Shown piece after piece: positions 53,866 through 62,635 of a DNA stretch of 64,000 nt. Position numbers and translations under genes: made by a program. Location of the stretch: assembly GCF_001693415.1 (NCBI RefSeq), contig NZ_MAKX01000002.1:186001-250000 (forward strand), written 5' to 3'. Numbering within the stretch: the stretch's first letter is position 1; every line of letters starts with the position of its first letter. The stretch comes from Tenacibaculum soleae. GTDB taxonomy: Bacteria; Bacteroidota; Bacteroidia; Flavobacteriales; Flavobacteriaceae. The notes below the pieces were generated by a model. It was not told where the DNA came from, did no database searches, and saw only the letters and a program-made list of their open reading frames with translations.

Positions 53866-53876
53866 CTTTCTAAAAA

Positions 53877-54539
53877 CTATACTACATCTTTAACAAACTC
53901 ATATTCAATTTCTGAATAATTAGATATTACCTTTTGAGCTAACGAATAATCTTGTGCTTTAGAGTGTTCACTTTTATAAGCTACACAATAAATTCCGCCA
54001 TCATAAGCTGCTCTAATTCCGTTGGTAGAATCTTCAATTACCAAACATTCTTTTTTATCAAAACCAGCAATTTCAGCTGCTTTTATAAAAATTTCAGGGT
54101 GTGGTTTTGACGCCTTTAAATCGGCACCGCTAATTTTACCTTTAAAATATTGATTTAAATCAAACTTATTAAAAACGTTATTAATAGTTACCATTGAAGC
54201 TGATGATGCTAAAACCAACGTAACCCCGTTTGTGTAATAATTTTTAATTAGATCTAAAACTCCGTCTAACAATTGCAAATCATTATCATCAGAAAAAAAG
54301 AGCTCTTTAAAAAAAGCTCTTTTATAAGCAACTAACTCTGTAGCTGCTATTGATAAATTAAAAGTATTTACTAAATCTTTACAAATTTCAATTGTTGATT
54401 GCCCTGTGTACGCATTATATTGTTCTTGAGAAACGTTAATACCTACTTTAGCAAACATTAAAAAATATGCTTGTTTGTGTAACGGTTCAGTGTCTACAAT
54501 TACACCATCCATGTCGAATAAAACTGCTTTTAAAGCCAT
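53877..54539 (-). CDS. HAD-superfamily phosphatase (beta-phosphoglucomutase-like)
   Basis: A 220-residue HAD hydrolase of subfamily IA. Motif I AVLFDMDGVIVDTEP carries nucleophile Asp9 and Asp11; a helical cap follows; motif II VLASSAS, motif III Lys in KASKPHPEIF and motif IV CLVIEDSTNGIRAA complete the site. The pattern fits beta-phosphoglucomutase or a general sugar-phosphatase. The ATG at 54539 is chosen because it lies 23 bases after a -7 box; an in-frame ATG 12 codons upstream would precede the predicted start site. It is convergent with the SGNH gene, with an 11-base gap. Confidence 0.88.
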   Translation of the reverse strand: MALKAVLFDMDGVIVDTEPLHKQAYFLMFAKVGINVSQEQYNAYTGQSTIEICKDLVNTFNLSIAATELVAYKRAFFKELFFSDDNDLQLLDGVLDLIKNYYTNGVTLVLASSASMVTINNVFNKFDLNQYFKGKISGADLKASKPHPEIFIKAAEIAGFDKKECLVIEDSTNGIRAAYDGGIYCVAYKSEHSKAQDYSLAQKVISNYSEIEYEFVKDVV

Positions 54540-54562
54540 TGTTTTTAGTTTGTGTTGTGTTA

Positions 54563-54570
54563 CAAAAGTA
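54563..54570 (-). promoter_or_regulatory. Candidate -7 box of the HAD gene
   Basis: TACTTTTG on the minus strand, 23 bases before the chosen start; it also supports that start. Confidence 0.5.
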
Positions 54571-54594
54571 AACAATTGCCTTTAGAGAAGGTGA

Positions 54595-55221
54595 TTATTT
54601 TGCTTCACATTTACTCAATACTTCTTCTGCTCTTTTTAACAAAAACGTAGGATAAAACTTTATCGTTATTTTTTCTTCTTTACTTAAGGAAATCGCTCTT
54701 TTTACATCTTTACAAAATGGGGCTGTAGACTGACCAAAAAAACGAGCCGTTCCTATGTCTGATTCTGCTTTACTAAAAATAACTCTTGGATTATTCGGCG
54801 CTATTTTTAATGCCTTTGCATACAAAGCAGTGTTTTTCATAGACATTGACATACCATACTTTTGACCATCAAAAACAATATACGCCGTATTTAAAAGTGC
54901 TTGTGTAATTAATATTTCAGGATTATTGGGCGAATTTTTAGTTGCTAAATCGATAAACGTTTGCGCTTTTGTTAATTTTGATTTTAATGTATTTTCATCT
55001 TTTATTTGAAAACATTCTAATATTTGAACCGTTGCGGCATAAAAAGGTGGTAACCATTTATCTTTTTCAGCATTAGAAATTCGTTCAAATAATTGCCCTG
55101 CTTCGGTACTGTTATTCGTGCTCCAAAGTGAAAATGCTTTTGTCATTCCTTTTTCATATTCACTTTGTGCTGATAAGTTTATAGCAAATGCTAATACTAT
55201 CAGTGTAATTACTTTTTTCAT
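54595..55221 (-). CDS. Secreted TPR-like protein
   Basis: A 208-residue protein with a signal peptide (KKVITLIVLAFAINLSAQ) and helical-pair repeats of TPR type (YEKGMTKAFSLWSTNNSTEAGQLFERIS, LTKAQTFIDLATKNSPNNPEIL, ALYAKALKIAPNNPRVIFSKAE). It probably acts in the periplasm. A 42-base remnant of a TonB receptor gene lies 120 bases upstream of its start, on the same strand, which suggests that it was once directly downstream of the receptor now at 59064-61223. A role with that receptor is inference. Confidence 0.75.
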   Translation of the reverse strand: MKKVITLIVLAFAINLSAQSEYEKGMTKAFSLWSTNNSTEAGQLFERISNAEKDKWLPPFYAATVQILECFQIKDENTLKSKLTKAQTFIDLATKNSPNNPEILITQALLNTAYIVFDGQKYGMSMSMKNTALYAKALKIAPNNPRVIFSKAESDIGTARFFGQSTAPFCKDVKRAISLSKEEKITIKFYPTFLLKRAEEVLSKCEAK

Positions 55222-55341
55222 GTTTCTTAGTTTAATTGATTTTTAGTTTATTTTTTTTGACACTTCAAATATCTTCACTTTGTCATGTTTTCTATAAAAA
55301 AGAAAACCGAACTGTAAGTTTTTATAACCGAATTGTTGTTT

Positions 55342-55383
55342 TTATAGATTATTTAATTGATTGTCTTTTTTATTATCGCTAAT
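55342..55383 (-). pseudogene. Remnant of a TonB receptor 3' end
   Basis: On the minus strand these 42 bases encode ISDNKKDNQLNNL plus a stop. The intact receptor gene ends in ISDNKKDNQLDNL and a stop at 59064-59105; 40 of 42 bases are identical. Sequence farther upstream (HRLFLIFHD before ISDN) only weakly recalls the receptor (DRFFFVGFFWT). It is a decayed duplicate. Confidence 0.8.
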
Positions 55384-55569
55384 ATCATGAAAAATCAAAA
55401 ATAGCCTATGCTCCTTCCGAAATGTCTTTTAAAACGATTACCACTACTTTTACAATGGTACTATTTACTCGCTTTTTTTTACAAGATAGTTTTTGTATTA
55501 TAAAGGGCTACAAATAAACCTCCTTTATTAGATTTAACTACCTACCCATAAGGTAATTATATATTTTTC

Positions 55570-55677
55570 TTAAACCATAATAATTATAGCTCCGCTTATA
55601 AATAATATCACTATTAAAATACTTCTTTGCATTTCTTTTCTTTCTTCAATTAAATATTTTTTTGAATTCTTATTCAA
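55570..55677 (-). CDS. Possible small single-helix membrane peptide
   Basis: A 35-codon frame from a TTG start: a charged lead with KKYLIEERKEMQRS followed by a hydrophobic helix ILIVILFISGAIIIMV at the C-terminus. The charge and hydrophobicity pattern looks protein-like, but there is no ATG at the start, no recognised family and no promoter. It may be the end of a decayed larger gene. Confidence 0.25.
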   Translation of the reverse strand: MNKNSKKYLIEERKEMQRSILIVILFISGAIIIMV

Positions 55678-55921
55678 ACCTGAAAATAATTTTCAATAAA
55701 AAAGTAATTTTTAAATCTATCTTCTTTTTAACCATCTAATTAATTTAATTAGATACTAAAAAACCGCAGACAAATAACATTACACACAACAAAACACTCA
55801 AAAACAACACATTAGCAACAATATAGTATCTATTTTAGGTAAATTATGCATTATGAAAACCATATCAAAAACATAATTTTACAACTTAATTAACTAATTA
55901 AAATAACAAAACCCTTCAATT

Positions 55922-58900
55922 ATGAAAAAAATTAACTATTTAATTATGCTTTTCGCACTGACTTCATTTTTAGGTTACTCACAATCTGAACATGCTTGTA
56001 AAGCCAGTGAACAAAATGAAATTTATTTTAAAAAACATCCAGAATCTAGAGTTGAATATCAAAAATTTAACTTATTCACAAAAAAACAAGCAAAAAATAA
56101 ACTAAGTAAAAAAGCAGCAGTTGCTACCTATACAATACCTGTTGTATTTCATGTCTATGGAGATATACAGCACGGAAAAACAGTTACAACAGATAAAATT
56201 AAAGTCGCCTTGCAAAAATTAAATGACGACTTTCAAGGCTTAAACCCAGATTTTAATACTGTAGACTCTTATTTTAACGCTAGAAAAAGTACACTTAACG
56301 TCGAATTTAAATTAGCAAAACTAGATCCTTATGGAAACTGTACAGAGGGCGTTGTTTATTATCCAGAAAAGTCTGGTTACGGTAATGGCGGAGGTTACGA
56401 TTCTCAAATAGCAAATGATGCTTGGGATAACTACAAATACATGAACGTTTATATTCAAGGTGATTTATATGCAGATGGTTCGTCTACGAACTCAGGTGTT
56501 GCGTGGTATCCAAACACATCAATGTCTAATAGCAACACAGCTAGAGTTGTATATAATGGTCAATATTTACATGGGAATACGGGTGATGAATTTGCTTCTG
56601 TTTTAACTCATGAATTTGGGCACTTTTTAAATCTTATACATACATTTGACGGTGGTTGTACCTATCCTAATGATGAAGTTAATGATACACCTCCTGAAGG
56701 TGCGTCTACAACAGGAACAAGTTGTGCTCCGAGTACAAATTGCGAAGGAAACTATATTAATTACGAAAATTATATGGGATATAATGGAGCTGCTTATGGT
56801 TGTTACAAAATGTTTACAGTTGGGCAAACTAATAGAATGTTAGCAGCTTTACAACACCCTGCTCGTCAATCATTATGGCAATCACAAAACTTAATTGACA
56901 CAGGTGTTAACAACTCTGGTGCTACATTAAGTGTAGATAACGCTATTGTTAAAGAACTTATTTCTAATAATGGTTCATTTAACCAATCGGCAACAATAAC
57001 AGTTACTGGAGCAAACTTTGCTTCACCATCTGCAACCTTGGTTTCTGGAACAGATTATTTATTAACTCTTCCACAAGGACTATCAGCAACTGTGCAAACA
57101 ACATCATATACAACTGCAAACATCACTATTACAGGTACTGCTAGCAATCATTTAACTTCAAACAATCTGGTTGCTAATTTAACTTTTAACAATTCAGCTA
57201 TTGGTGCAAACCAAAGTTTATCATGCACCTCTGTAGGATTAAATTTTAAATTTTACGATCCTTTTGAAATAATTTATGAAAACATTGCTGACGCATCTGC
57301 AAGTACAGGAGCAACTTGGAAGTGGTTTTCTCTTACTAAAATAAATGGAGACGGAGCTTATGGTGCATGGCAATATACTGGCACTCATTTAAAGTTAGAA
57401 ACATACGGTAAAAAATTAGTTACATCTTCTACTACCAGAAACATTACTTTACTTAACAACAACCAACTAATTTCTACTAGTAGCAATTTTACAGCACCAG
57501 GTGCATACCCTGATCAATTAGATTTAAGAACTTCAAGCCATACTAGTTGGGATGGACAAACTGGTTACATTGGTTTTTCTGCTGTTCATAATAACGAGCC
57601 TATTCATGGCTGGATGAAGGCAAGTGTTACCTCTGACGGAAGTGGTATGACTATATATGAATATGCTTTTTCAACAAAGCCAAATGGTGATATACGAGCA
57701 GGGCAAACAATAATTGACAATAACCCTACTCCTGTTAACGCTCCAACTAATTTAACCAGCACTTCTAATTCCCCATCTGAAATAGTATTAAATTGGTCAG
57801 ATAATTCATCTAACGAAGATGGCTTCACTATTGAAAAAATGAATACTAATGGTAGTTTTTCTGTAATTACTACTTCAGCAGCCAACGTGACTACTTATAC
57901 TAATACAGGTTTAACTGCTAGTACAGCATACTCTTACAGAGTTCGTGCTTTCTCAGGAAATACAAATTCAAGTTATTCTAACACTACAACAGCAACAACA
58001 AATGCTGATACTGGTGGAGGAAACTACTGCACTATTACAGGTAGTAATACTTATGAATACATACAAAATGTAACTATTGATAGTTTTTCTAACACTTCTG
58101 GAGTGGATGCTAATGGTTACGGAGACCACACCTCTCAAACAGTTGATTTAACTCCAGGAAATGCAACTAGTGTTAGTCTAACACCTGGTTTTTCAGATTC
58201 TGCTTATACTGAACATTGGGCTATTTTTATTGACTATAATAAAAATAACACATTTGAATCTTCTGAAAGAGTTATAGATGGTCTTTCTGGTAACGGAGTT
58301 GTTTCTGGTAACTTTACTGTTGATAACGCTGCTTCTGGCACTACAAGAATGCGTGTAATTATGAAGTATTATAGCTCACCTACAGATGCGTGTACAGTTA
58401 TAGGTGATGGTGAAGCTGAAGATTATACCGTTTCATTTTCTGGAAGTGGAAACGAACCTACACCTACATTACCAACACCTGAAAATATTGGTGACTCTGG
58501 AGTATATAGTACAGGTTTTTATGCTTCTTGGAATACCGTTTCTGGAGCTACAGATTACGAGGTTCAACTTCTTAAAAACGGAAGTTGGGTAACTGAAGGT
58601 ACTTCTACTACTTATTATCTTTGGGTATCGAAACAAAATTCTGACACGAATTACACATTTAGAGTTAGAGCAAAAAACTCGACTGAAAATAGTGCATGGA
58701 GTAATCAACTAAATATTTCGCTTCCTGTAACAGGTCCTACTGCTTCATTAACATCTACATTACTTCAACTATCTGTATTTCCAAATCCTGCTACAGATTA
58801 TATTACCATAAGAAGTACTACCAATGAAAATGTTTCTGCTCAATTATTTAATATCCAAGGAAAAAAAGTAGGAGAGTTTACAAACAAAAATAAATTTTCT

Positions 58901-58984
58901 GTACAACACCTTACCAAAGGAATGTACATTTTAAAAATGAAAACAAAAAAAGGAATCACTTTAAAAAAGCTTTTAATAAGATAA
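55922..58984 (+). CDS. Secreted M43-family zinc metalloprotease with T9SS type-A domain
   Basis: A 1020-residue exoprotease. A signal peptide (NYLIMLFALTSFLGYSQ) and a propeptide of about 60 residues precede the M43 (pappalysin-like) domain: VVFHVYGDI, the zinc motif HEFGHFLNLIH (residues 230-240) and a Met-turn in YENYMGYNG. After a beta-rich linker come a fibronectin type III domain (about 601-690), a GEVED domain (700-840; CTITGSNTYEYIQNVTIDSF, WAIFIDYNKNNTFESSE, GDGEAEDYTVSF), a second FnIII (850-936) and a type-A T9SS sorting domain (948-1020; LSVFPNPATDYITI, KGMYILKMKTKKG). All zinc ligands are present. It is flanked by copies of a receptor tail, which suggests insertion at this place. 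Confidence 0.93.
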   Translation: MKKINYLIMLFALTSFLGYSQSEHACKASEQNEIYFKKHPESRVEYQKFNLFTKKQAKNKLSKKAAVATYTIPVVFHVYGDIQHGKTVTTDKIKVALQKLNDDFQGLNPDFNTVDSYFNARKSTLNVEFKLAKLDPYGNCTEGVVYYPEKSGYGNGGGYDSQIANDAWDNYKYMNVYIQGDLYADGSSTNSGVAWYPNTSMSNSNTARVVYNGQYLHGNTGDEFASVLTHEFGHFLNLIHTFDGGCTYPNDEVNDTPPEGASTTGTSCAPSTNCEGNYINYENYMGYNGAAYGCYKMFTVGQTNRMLAALQHPARQSLWQSQNLIDTGVNNSGATLSVDNAIVKELISNNGSFNQSATITVTGANFASPSATLVSGTDYLLTLPQGLSATVQTTSYTTANITITGTASNHLTSNNLVANLTFNNSAIGANQSLSCTSVGLNFKFYDPFEIIYENIADASASTGATWKWFSLTKINGDGAYGAWQYTGTHLKLETYGKKLVTSSTTRNITLLNNNQLISTSSNFTAPGAYPDQLDLRTSSHTSWDGQTGYIGFSAVHNNEPIHGWMKASVTSDGSGMTIYEYAFSTKPNGDIRAGQTIIDNNPTPVNAPTNLTSTSNSPSEIVLNWSDNSSNEDGFTIEKMNTNGSFSVITTSAANVTTYTNTGLTASTAYSYRVRAFSGNTNSSYSNTTTATTNADTGGGNYCTITGSNTYEYIQNVTIDSFSNTSGVDANGYGDHTSQTVDLTPGNATSVSLTPGFSDSAYTEHWAIFIDYNKNNTFESSERVIDGLSGNGVVSGNFTVDNAASGTTRMRVIMKYYSSPTDACTVIGDGEAEDYTVSFSGSGNEPTPTLPTPENIGDSGVYSTGFYASWNTVSGATDYEVQLLKNGSWVTEGTSTTYYLWVSKQNSDTNYTFRVRAKNSTENSAWSNQLNISLPVTGPTASLTSTLLQLSVFPNPATDYITIRSTTNENVSAQLFNIQGKKVGEFTNKNKFSVQHLTKGMYILKMKTKKGITLKKLLIR

Positions 58985-59007
58985 TTCAATTTTTATTAAC
59001 TAGTTCT

Positions 59008-59038
59008 AAAAGCCATCTGAATTCAGATGGCTTTTTTT
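59008..59038 (+). terminator. Rho-independent terminator after the protease gene
   Basis: AAAGCCATCTGA / TCAGATGGCTTT is a perfect stem closed by an AATT centre and followed by seven T's, 24 bases after the stop. Confidence 0.93.
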
Positions 59039-59063
59039 ATCAAAAATTACTCTTATAATACTG

Positions 59064-61223
59064 TTATAGATTATCTAATTGATTATCTTTTTTATTATCG
59101 CTAATTGTCCAGAAAAAACCTACAAAGAAAAATCTATCTGCATTTGGTGTAATTGCTTGTCTATCAAAAACACCATTCATATTAGGTGTGTTTTTATAAT
59201 TGTACCCGAATATATTTTGAGTTCCTAAAACGTTGTTTACTGAGAAATACAATATTTTTTGTTGACTAATTAAATACGCCCAGTTTACACTTACCGAGTT
59301 ATAACTTTTAGTCTTATTGTTTAAAAAACCTGTTTTATTCGGATTTGTATAATTTCTACCAGAAGCAAAATTATAACTTACCCCTACTTGACTTTTCCAA
59401 TCGGTTATAAAATGCTTACCTACAACCGATAAATTATGTGCAGATGCAAAATTTGGCATTGCTTTTATCGGATAATTTTTATAATCTCTTTTGGTATCTA
59501 AATACGAATATGAAACCCAATAATCGGTATTTTTAATACTCTTATTATCTCTCCAAAAAACATCAATTCCTTGTGCATAGCCTGCTCCTAAATTTGAATA
59601 ATTAGAGGTTGGTAAAGTTAAATTCGTATCATACTTTACTAAGTTTTGATAATTTTTATAATAAGCCTCAACCCTAAAAATTTGCTTATTTTTTACATAT
59701 TGATAGTTCGCAATAAAATGAGAAGTGTTTTCGGCTTTAAAACTGGTGTTAAACTTTAAATAATCGTTTTTAGGATTTTGAAAAAAACGACCGTAAGCAA
59801 ACGAAAATTGCGAATTATCACCCGATTTATAAGCTATTGATGCTCTTGGAGAAACTGTAAACTGATTTAATAATTCAGAATACTCACCACGAACACCAAC
59901 TTTTGATGCTAACTTTTTTGAGAAAAATATATCAGCTTCAACATAACTTGCTAAAATATTATTATCAAAACCGTAATTAAATTTCTCATTACTACTACTG
60001 TTTTTGTAATCCTCATTAAAATCGGTAACAAAATATTCTGCTCCAAAACTTAACTTAAAGCGATTTGAAAAACGTTTTTTCAAGGCTACTTTTACATGAG
60101 CAGAGTTTTCTTCATCAATAATTTTATCATTGATAACTTTAGTGTCAGAATGGTCGTTTGTAAAGCTTATACCAGTTGCTAGTTTCCATCCATCTCCAAA
60201 ACTATTTTTGTACGATGTGTTAAAATATAAATTTCTATTTTTCAACCCAAAACGTACACCTTCATCATAATTTATATCATCTTGCGTTAAATCAAAATCG
60301 GTATAACTAAAAGCTCCATATACTTTTAACATTGATTCGTTTTTAAACTTAAAACGATACACCGCTTCTCCACTTAACGCTTGTATAGGTTTATGCCATT
60401 GGTTATTATCAGGAAATGCTCCTTGATATGGTGCTAGGTTTACATACGAAGCATTTACACTTAATGAATTCTCACCAAAAATTTGCGTGTTTCCAACCCC
60501 TAAACCTACAGTCATAAAAGACAAATCTGTTTTTTCTTCAACCGCTTCATCCGTAGTATTTAGCAATAAAACGCTTGATAAAGCTTGCCCATACTCCGCC
60601 GAATATCCTCCTGTAGAAAACGTAATCCCTTTAAATAAAAAAGGCGAAAATCGTCCGCGAGTGGGAATGTTATTTGCCGATGGCGTGTATGGTGTAAACA
60701 CTCGCATTCCATCTACAAAAATCTGTGTTTCCTCTGCTTCACCTCCACGTACAAAAAGTCGACCATCTTCATCAACTTTTGAGGTTCCTGGTAAGGTTTG
60801 TAAAGCACCAACAAAATCTCCCAACGCACTTGCTGTTGTTACCACATCTAACGGTTTTAAAGCAGTTACTTTAGCATTATCACCGGCTTCAAAAGTTCCT
60901 GCATTAATAGTTACAGCATCTAATGTATTTACATCATCTCTTAATTTTATTATTAATTTATTAAAATCAGTAACTAATGCTGTTTTTGAAAACGTTTCAA
61001 AAGAAATAAAGGAAACGATTAATGTTTTTGTTCCTTTTGCTGATGTTGTAAAAGAAAAATTTCCTTTTTCATCAGATGATGTTCCGTCATAGGTTCCGTC
61101 TAAATATACATTTGCTCCTTCAATTGGTGTTCCTTTTTTATCGGTTACAATTCCAGTAATTGGAGTTTGCGCCATTAAATAACTTTGAATTAATAAGCAT
61201 AAAATAAATAATAATCGTTTCAT
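59064..61223 (-). CDS. TonB-dependent receptor with carboxypeptidase-like domain
   Basis: A 719-residue outer-membrane receptor. A signal peptide (RLLFILCLLIQSYLMAQ) precedes a carboxypeptidase-D regulatory-like domain (PITGIVTDKKGTPIEGANVYLDG), a plug (about 120-230; VTTASALGDFVGALQTLPG, LFVRGGEAEETQIFVDGMRV, STGGYSAEYGQALSSVL) and a barrel to the end. The last strand, FFFVGFFWTI, is followed by a polar 13-residue tail, whose DNA is duplicated at 55342-55383. A TonB box is not obvious. The substrate is unknown. The TPR gene at 54595 lies downstream on the same strand, beyond the opposing protease gene. Confidence 0.92.
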   Translation of the reverse strand: MKRLLFILCLLIQSYLMAQTPITGIVTDKKGTPIEGANVYLDGTYDGTSSDEKGNFSFTTSAKGTKTLIVSFISFETFSKTALVTDFNKLIIKLRDDVNTLDAVTINAGTFEAGDNAKVTALKPLDVVTTASALGDFVGALQTLPGTSKVDEDGRLFVRGGEAEETQIFVDGMRVFTPYTPSANNIPTRGRFSPFLFKGITFSTGGYSAEYGQALSSVLLLNTTDEAVEEKTDLSFMTVGLGVGNTQIFGENSLSVNASYVNLAPYQGAFPDNNQWHKPIQALSGEAVYRFKFKNESMLKVYGAFSYTDFDLTQDDINYDEGVRFGLKNRNLYFNTSYKNSFGDGWKLATGISFTNDHSDTKVINDKIIDEENSAHVKVALKKRFSNRFKLSFGAEYFVTDFNEDYKNSSSNEKFNYGFDNNILASYVEADIFFSKKLASKVGVRGEYSELLNQFTVSPRASIAYKSGDNSQFSFAYGRFFQNPKNDYLKFNTSFKAENTSHFIANYQYVKNKQIFRVEAYYKNYQNLVKYDTNLTLPTSNYSNLGAGYAQGIDVFWRDNKSIKNTDYWVSYSYLDTKRDYKNYPIKAMPNFASAHNLSVVGKHFITDWKSQVGVSYNFASGRNYTNPNKTGFLNNKTKSYNSVSVNWAYLISQQKILYFSVNNVLGTQNIFGYNYKNTPNMNGVFDRQAITPNADRFFFVGFFWTISDNKKDNQLDNL

Positions 61224-61456
61224 TGTTTTGTTATTTGATAGCTCAAAAATCAGTTCTTTTTAAAGTTTTGCATAAAAATATATTCTCAACTGTATAAAAT
61301 TACTACCCAACTGTTATTTACCGCAAATTAATTAGCAACTCATTATTACACTTGTCCTATCTTGCTACTCATTTTTCAAATCTTGCTAAACTTTAAGATC
61401 AAAAAAGTTTTAAATATTTGATAAAAATGTATTTTTACATAGCATAAAAAATTACA

Positions 61457-62104
61457 ATGTCACACGATTTAAGCAATTACAGAAAGTCATACGAAAAACA
61501 AGAATTACTAAAAGAAAACTGCCCAGAAAACCCAATTGAACTTTTTAGAGATTGGTTTTTTACTGCAGATGCATCTGAAATGGTAGACGAGGCAAATGCC
61601 ATGAATATTGCTTCAATTGGATTAGATGGTTTTCCTAAAAACAGAATTGTTTTACTTAAAAAATATACTTGGGAAGGGTTTATTTTTTACACAAATTATA
61701 ATTCTGAAAAAGGAAAGGCTATTTTAAACAACAATAACGTTTGTTTATCTTTTTTTTGGGCTGGTTTAGAACGACAAATAATTATAAAAGGAAAAGCTGA
61801 AAAATTAGCCGAAAATTTATCAGACGGTTATTTTGAATCTAGACCTAACGGAAGTAAACTTGGCGCTTGGGCATCAAACCAAAGTGAAGTTGTTGTGTCT
61901 CGTGAAATACTTGACAAACAATTAAAAAACACCACTGATAAATTTAAAGGAAAAGAAATTACGCGTCCATCACATTGGGGTGGTTTTTTAGTAAAACCTA
62001 TTTCGATTGAATTTTGGCAAGGTCGCCCTAATAGAATGCATGATAGAATGCGATATACTTTAGAAAAAGATTTTTCTTGGAAACTTGAACGTTTGGCTCC
62101 TTAG
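61457..62104 (+). CDS. pdxH: Pyridoxamine 5'-phosphate oxidase
   Basis: A 215-residue FMN enzyme that oxidises pyridoxine or pyridoxamine 5'-phosphate to PLP. Hallmarks are DLSNYRKSYEKQELLKENCP, MNIASIGLDGFPKNRIVLLKKY (FMN contacts), FYTNYNSEKGKAI, LSFFWAGLERQIIIKGKAEK, SRPNGSKLGAWASNQS, and the C-terminal FWQGRPNRMHDRMRY and LERLAP. Length is normal and all parts are present. It stands 31 bases before the SixA-like gene. Confidence 0.96.
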   Translation: MSHDLSNYRKSYEKQELLKENCPENPIELFRDWFFTADASEMVDEANAMNIASIGLDGFPKNRIVLLKKYTWEGFIFYTNYNSEKGKAILNNNNVCLSFFWAGLERQIIIKGKAEKLAENLSDGYFESRPNGSKLGAWASNQSEVVVSREILDKQLKNTTDKFKGKEITRPSHWGGFLVKPISIEFWQGRPNRMHDRMRYTLEKDFSWKLERLAP

Positions 62105-62134
62105 TTTTATATTTACATAGCTTTAAAAAAATAA

Positions 62135-62623
62135 ATGAAAACACTATATATTGTTCGTCATGCAAAATCTTCTTGGAAATACGAAGGTGTAGATGATATT
62201 GATAGACCGCTAAAAGAACGTGGTATTAAAGATGCTCACTTTTTATCTAAACATCTATCAAAAAAAATTAAAAGACCAGATGTATTTCTTTCAAGTAGCG
62301 CAAATAGAGCTTTACATACTGCCGTTATTTTTTGTGAAAACTTTAAATATCCGCTATCTAACCTGCAAATAAAAAAACAATTATACAGTTTTAGTGATGG
62401 TTACTTAGTAAAAACAGTTAAAGCTTTAGATGATAGTTTTGACAGTGCTATTGTATTTAGTCATGATCATGGAATAAATAGTTTTGTAAATAAATTTGGC
62501 AATAAACCAATAGCACATGTAACTACGTGCGGTGTAATTGGGATTCAATTTAAAGACAAACATTGGAAAGATATAAAAAAAGGAAACACTACCTTAATAG
62601 AGTTTCCTAAAAACCATAGATAA
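62135..62623 (+). CDS. SixA-type histidine phosphatase
   Basis: A 162-residue phosphoglycerate-mutase-like phosphatase with the phospho-accepting motif YIVRHAKSSW (Arg8-His9), DDIDRPLKERG, FLSSSANRALHTA (second Arg) and VFSHDHGIN (second His). It is the short SixA form, which dephosphorylates phosphohistidine in proteins. The Ppx/GppA gene follows 12 bases later, so the two share a transcript. Confidence 0.9.
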   Translation: MKTLYIVRHAKSSWKYEGVDDIDRPLKERGIKDAHFLSKHLSKKIKRPDVFLSSSANRALHTAVIFCENFKYPLSNLQIKKQLYSFSDGYLVKTVKALDDSFDSAIVFSHDHGINSFVNKFGNKPIAHVTTCGVIGIQFKDKHWKDIKKGNTTLIEFPKNHR

Positions 62624-62635
62624 ATCTATATTATT

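Larger units (their letters stand above)
55222..55921. other. 700-base gap upstream of the M43 protease gene
   Basis: It holds the duplicated receptor tail (55342-55383), a possible 35-codon frame on the minus strand (55570-55677) and otherwise AT-rich sequence. No RNA gene or strong terminator is seen. The 3' part probably contains the promoter of the protease gene, but I found no good TAnnTTTG box close to it. Confidence 0.5.

Noticed and set aside
54297..54321. Terminator-like hairpin (AAAAGAGCT / AGCTCTTTT with T-run on the minus strand)
   Set aside because: It is inside the HAD phosphatase gene and is explained by the codons for KRAFFKELFF; mid-gene termination would be odd.
55464..55480. 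TACTCGCTTTTTTTT, similar to the centre of repeat copies A and C
   Set aside because: Neither type of outer arm is present on either side, so it is not counted as another copy.
60487..61092. A 201-codon open frame antisense to the TonB receptor gene
   Set aside because: The composition is that of a reading-frame shadow (rich in Ser, Pro, Val without a fold pattern) and the opposite strand encodes a complete conserved receptor.
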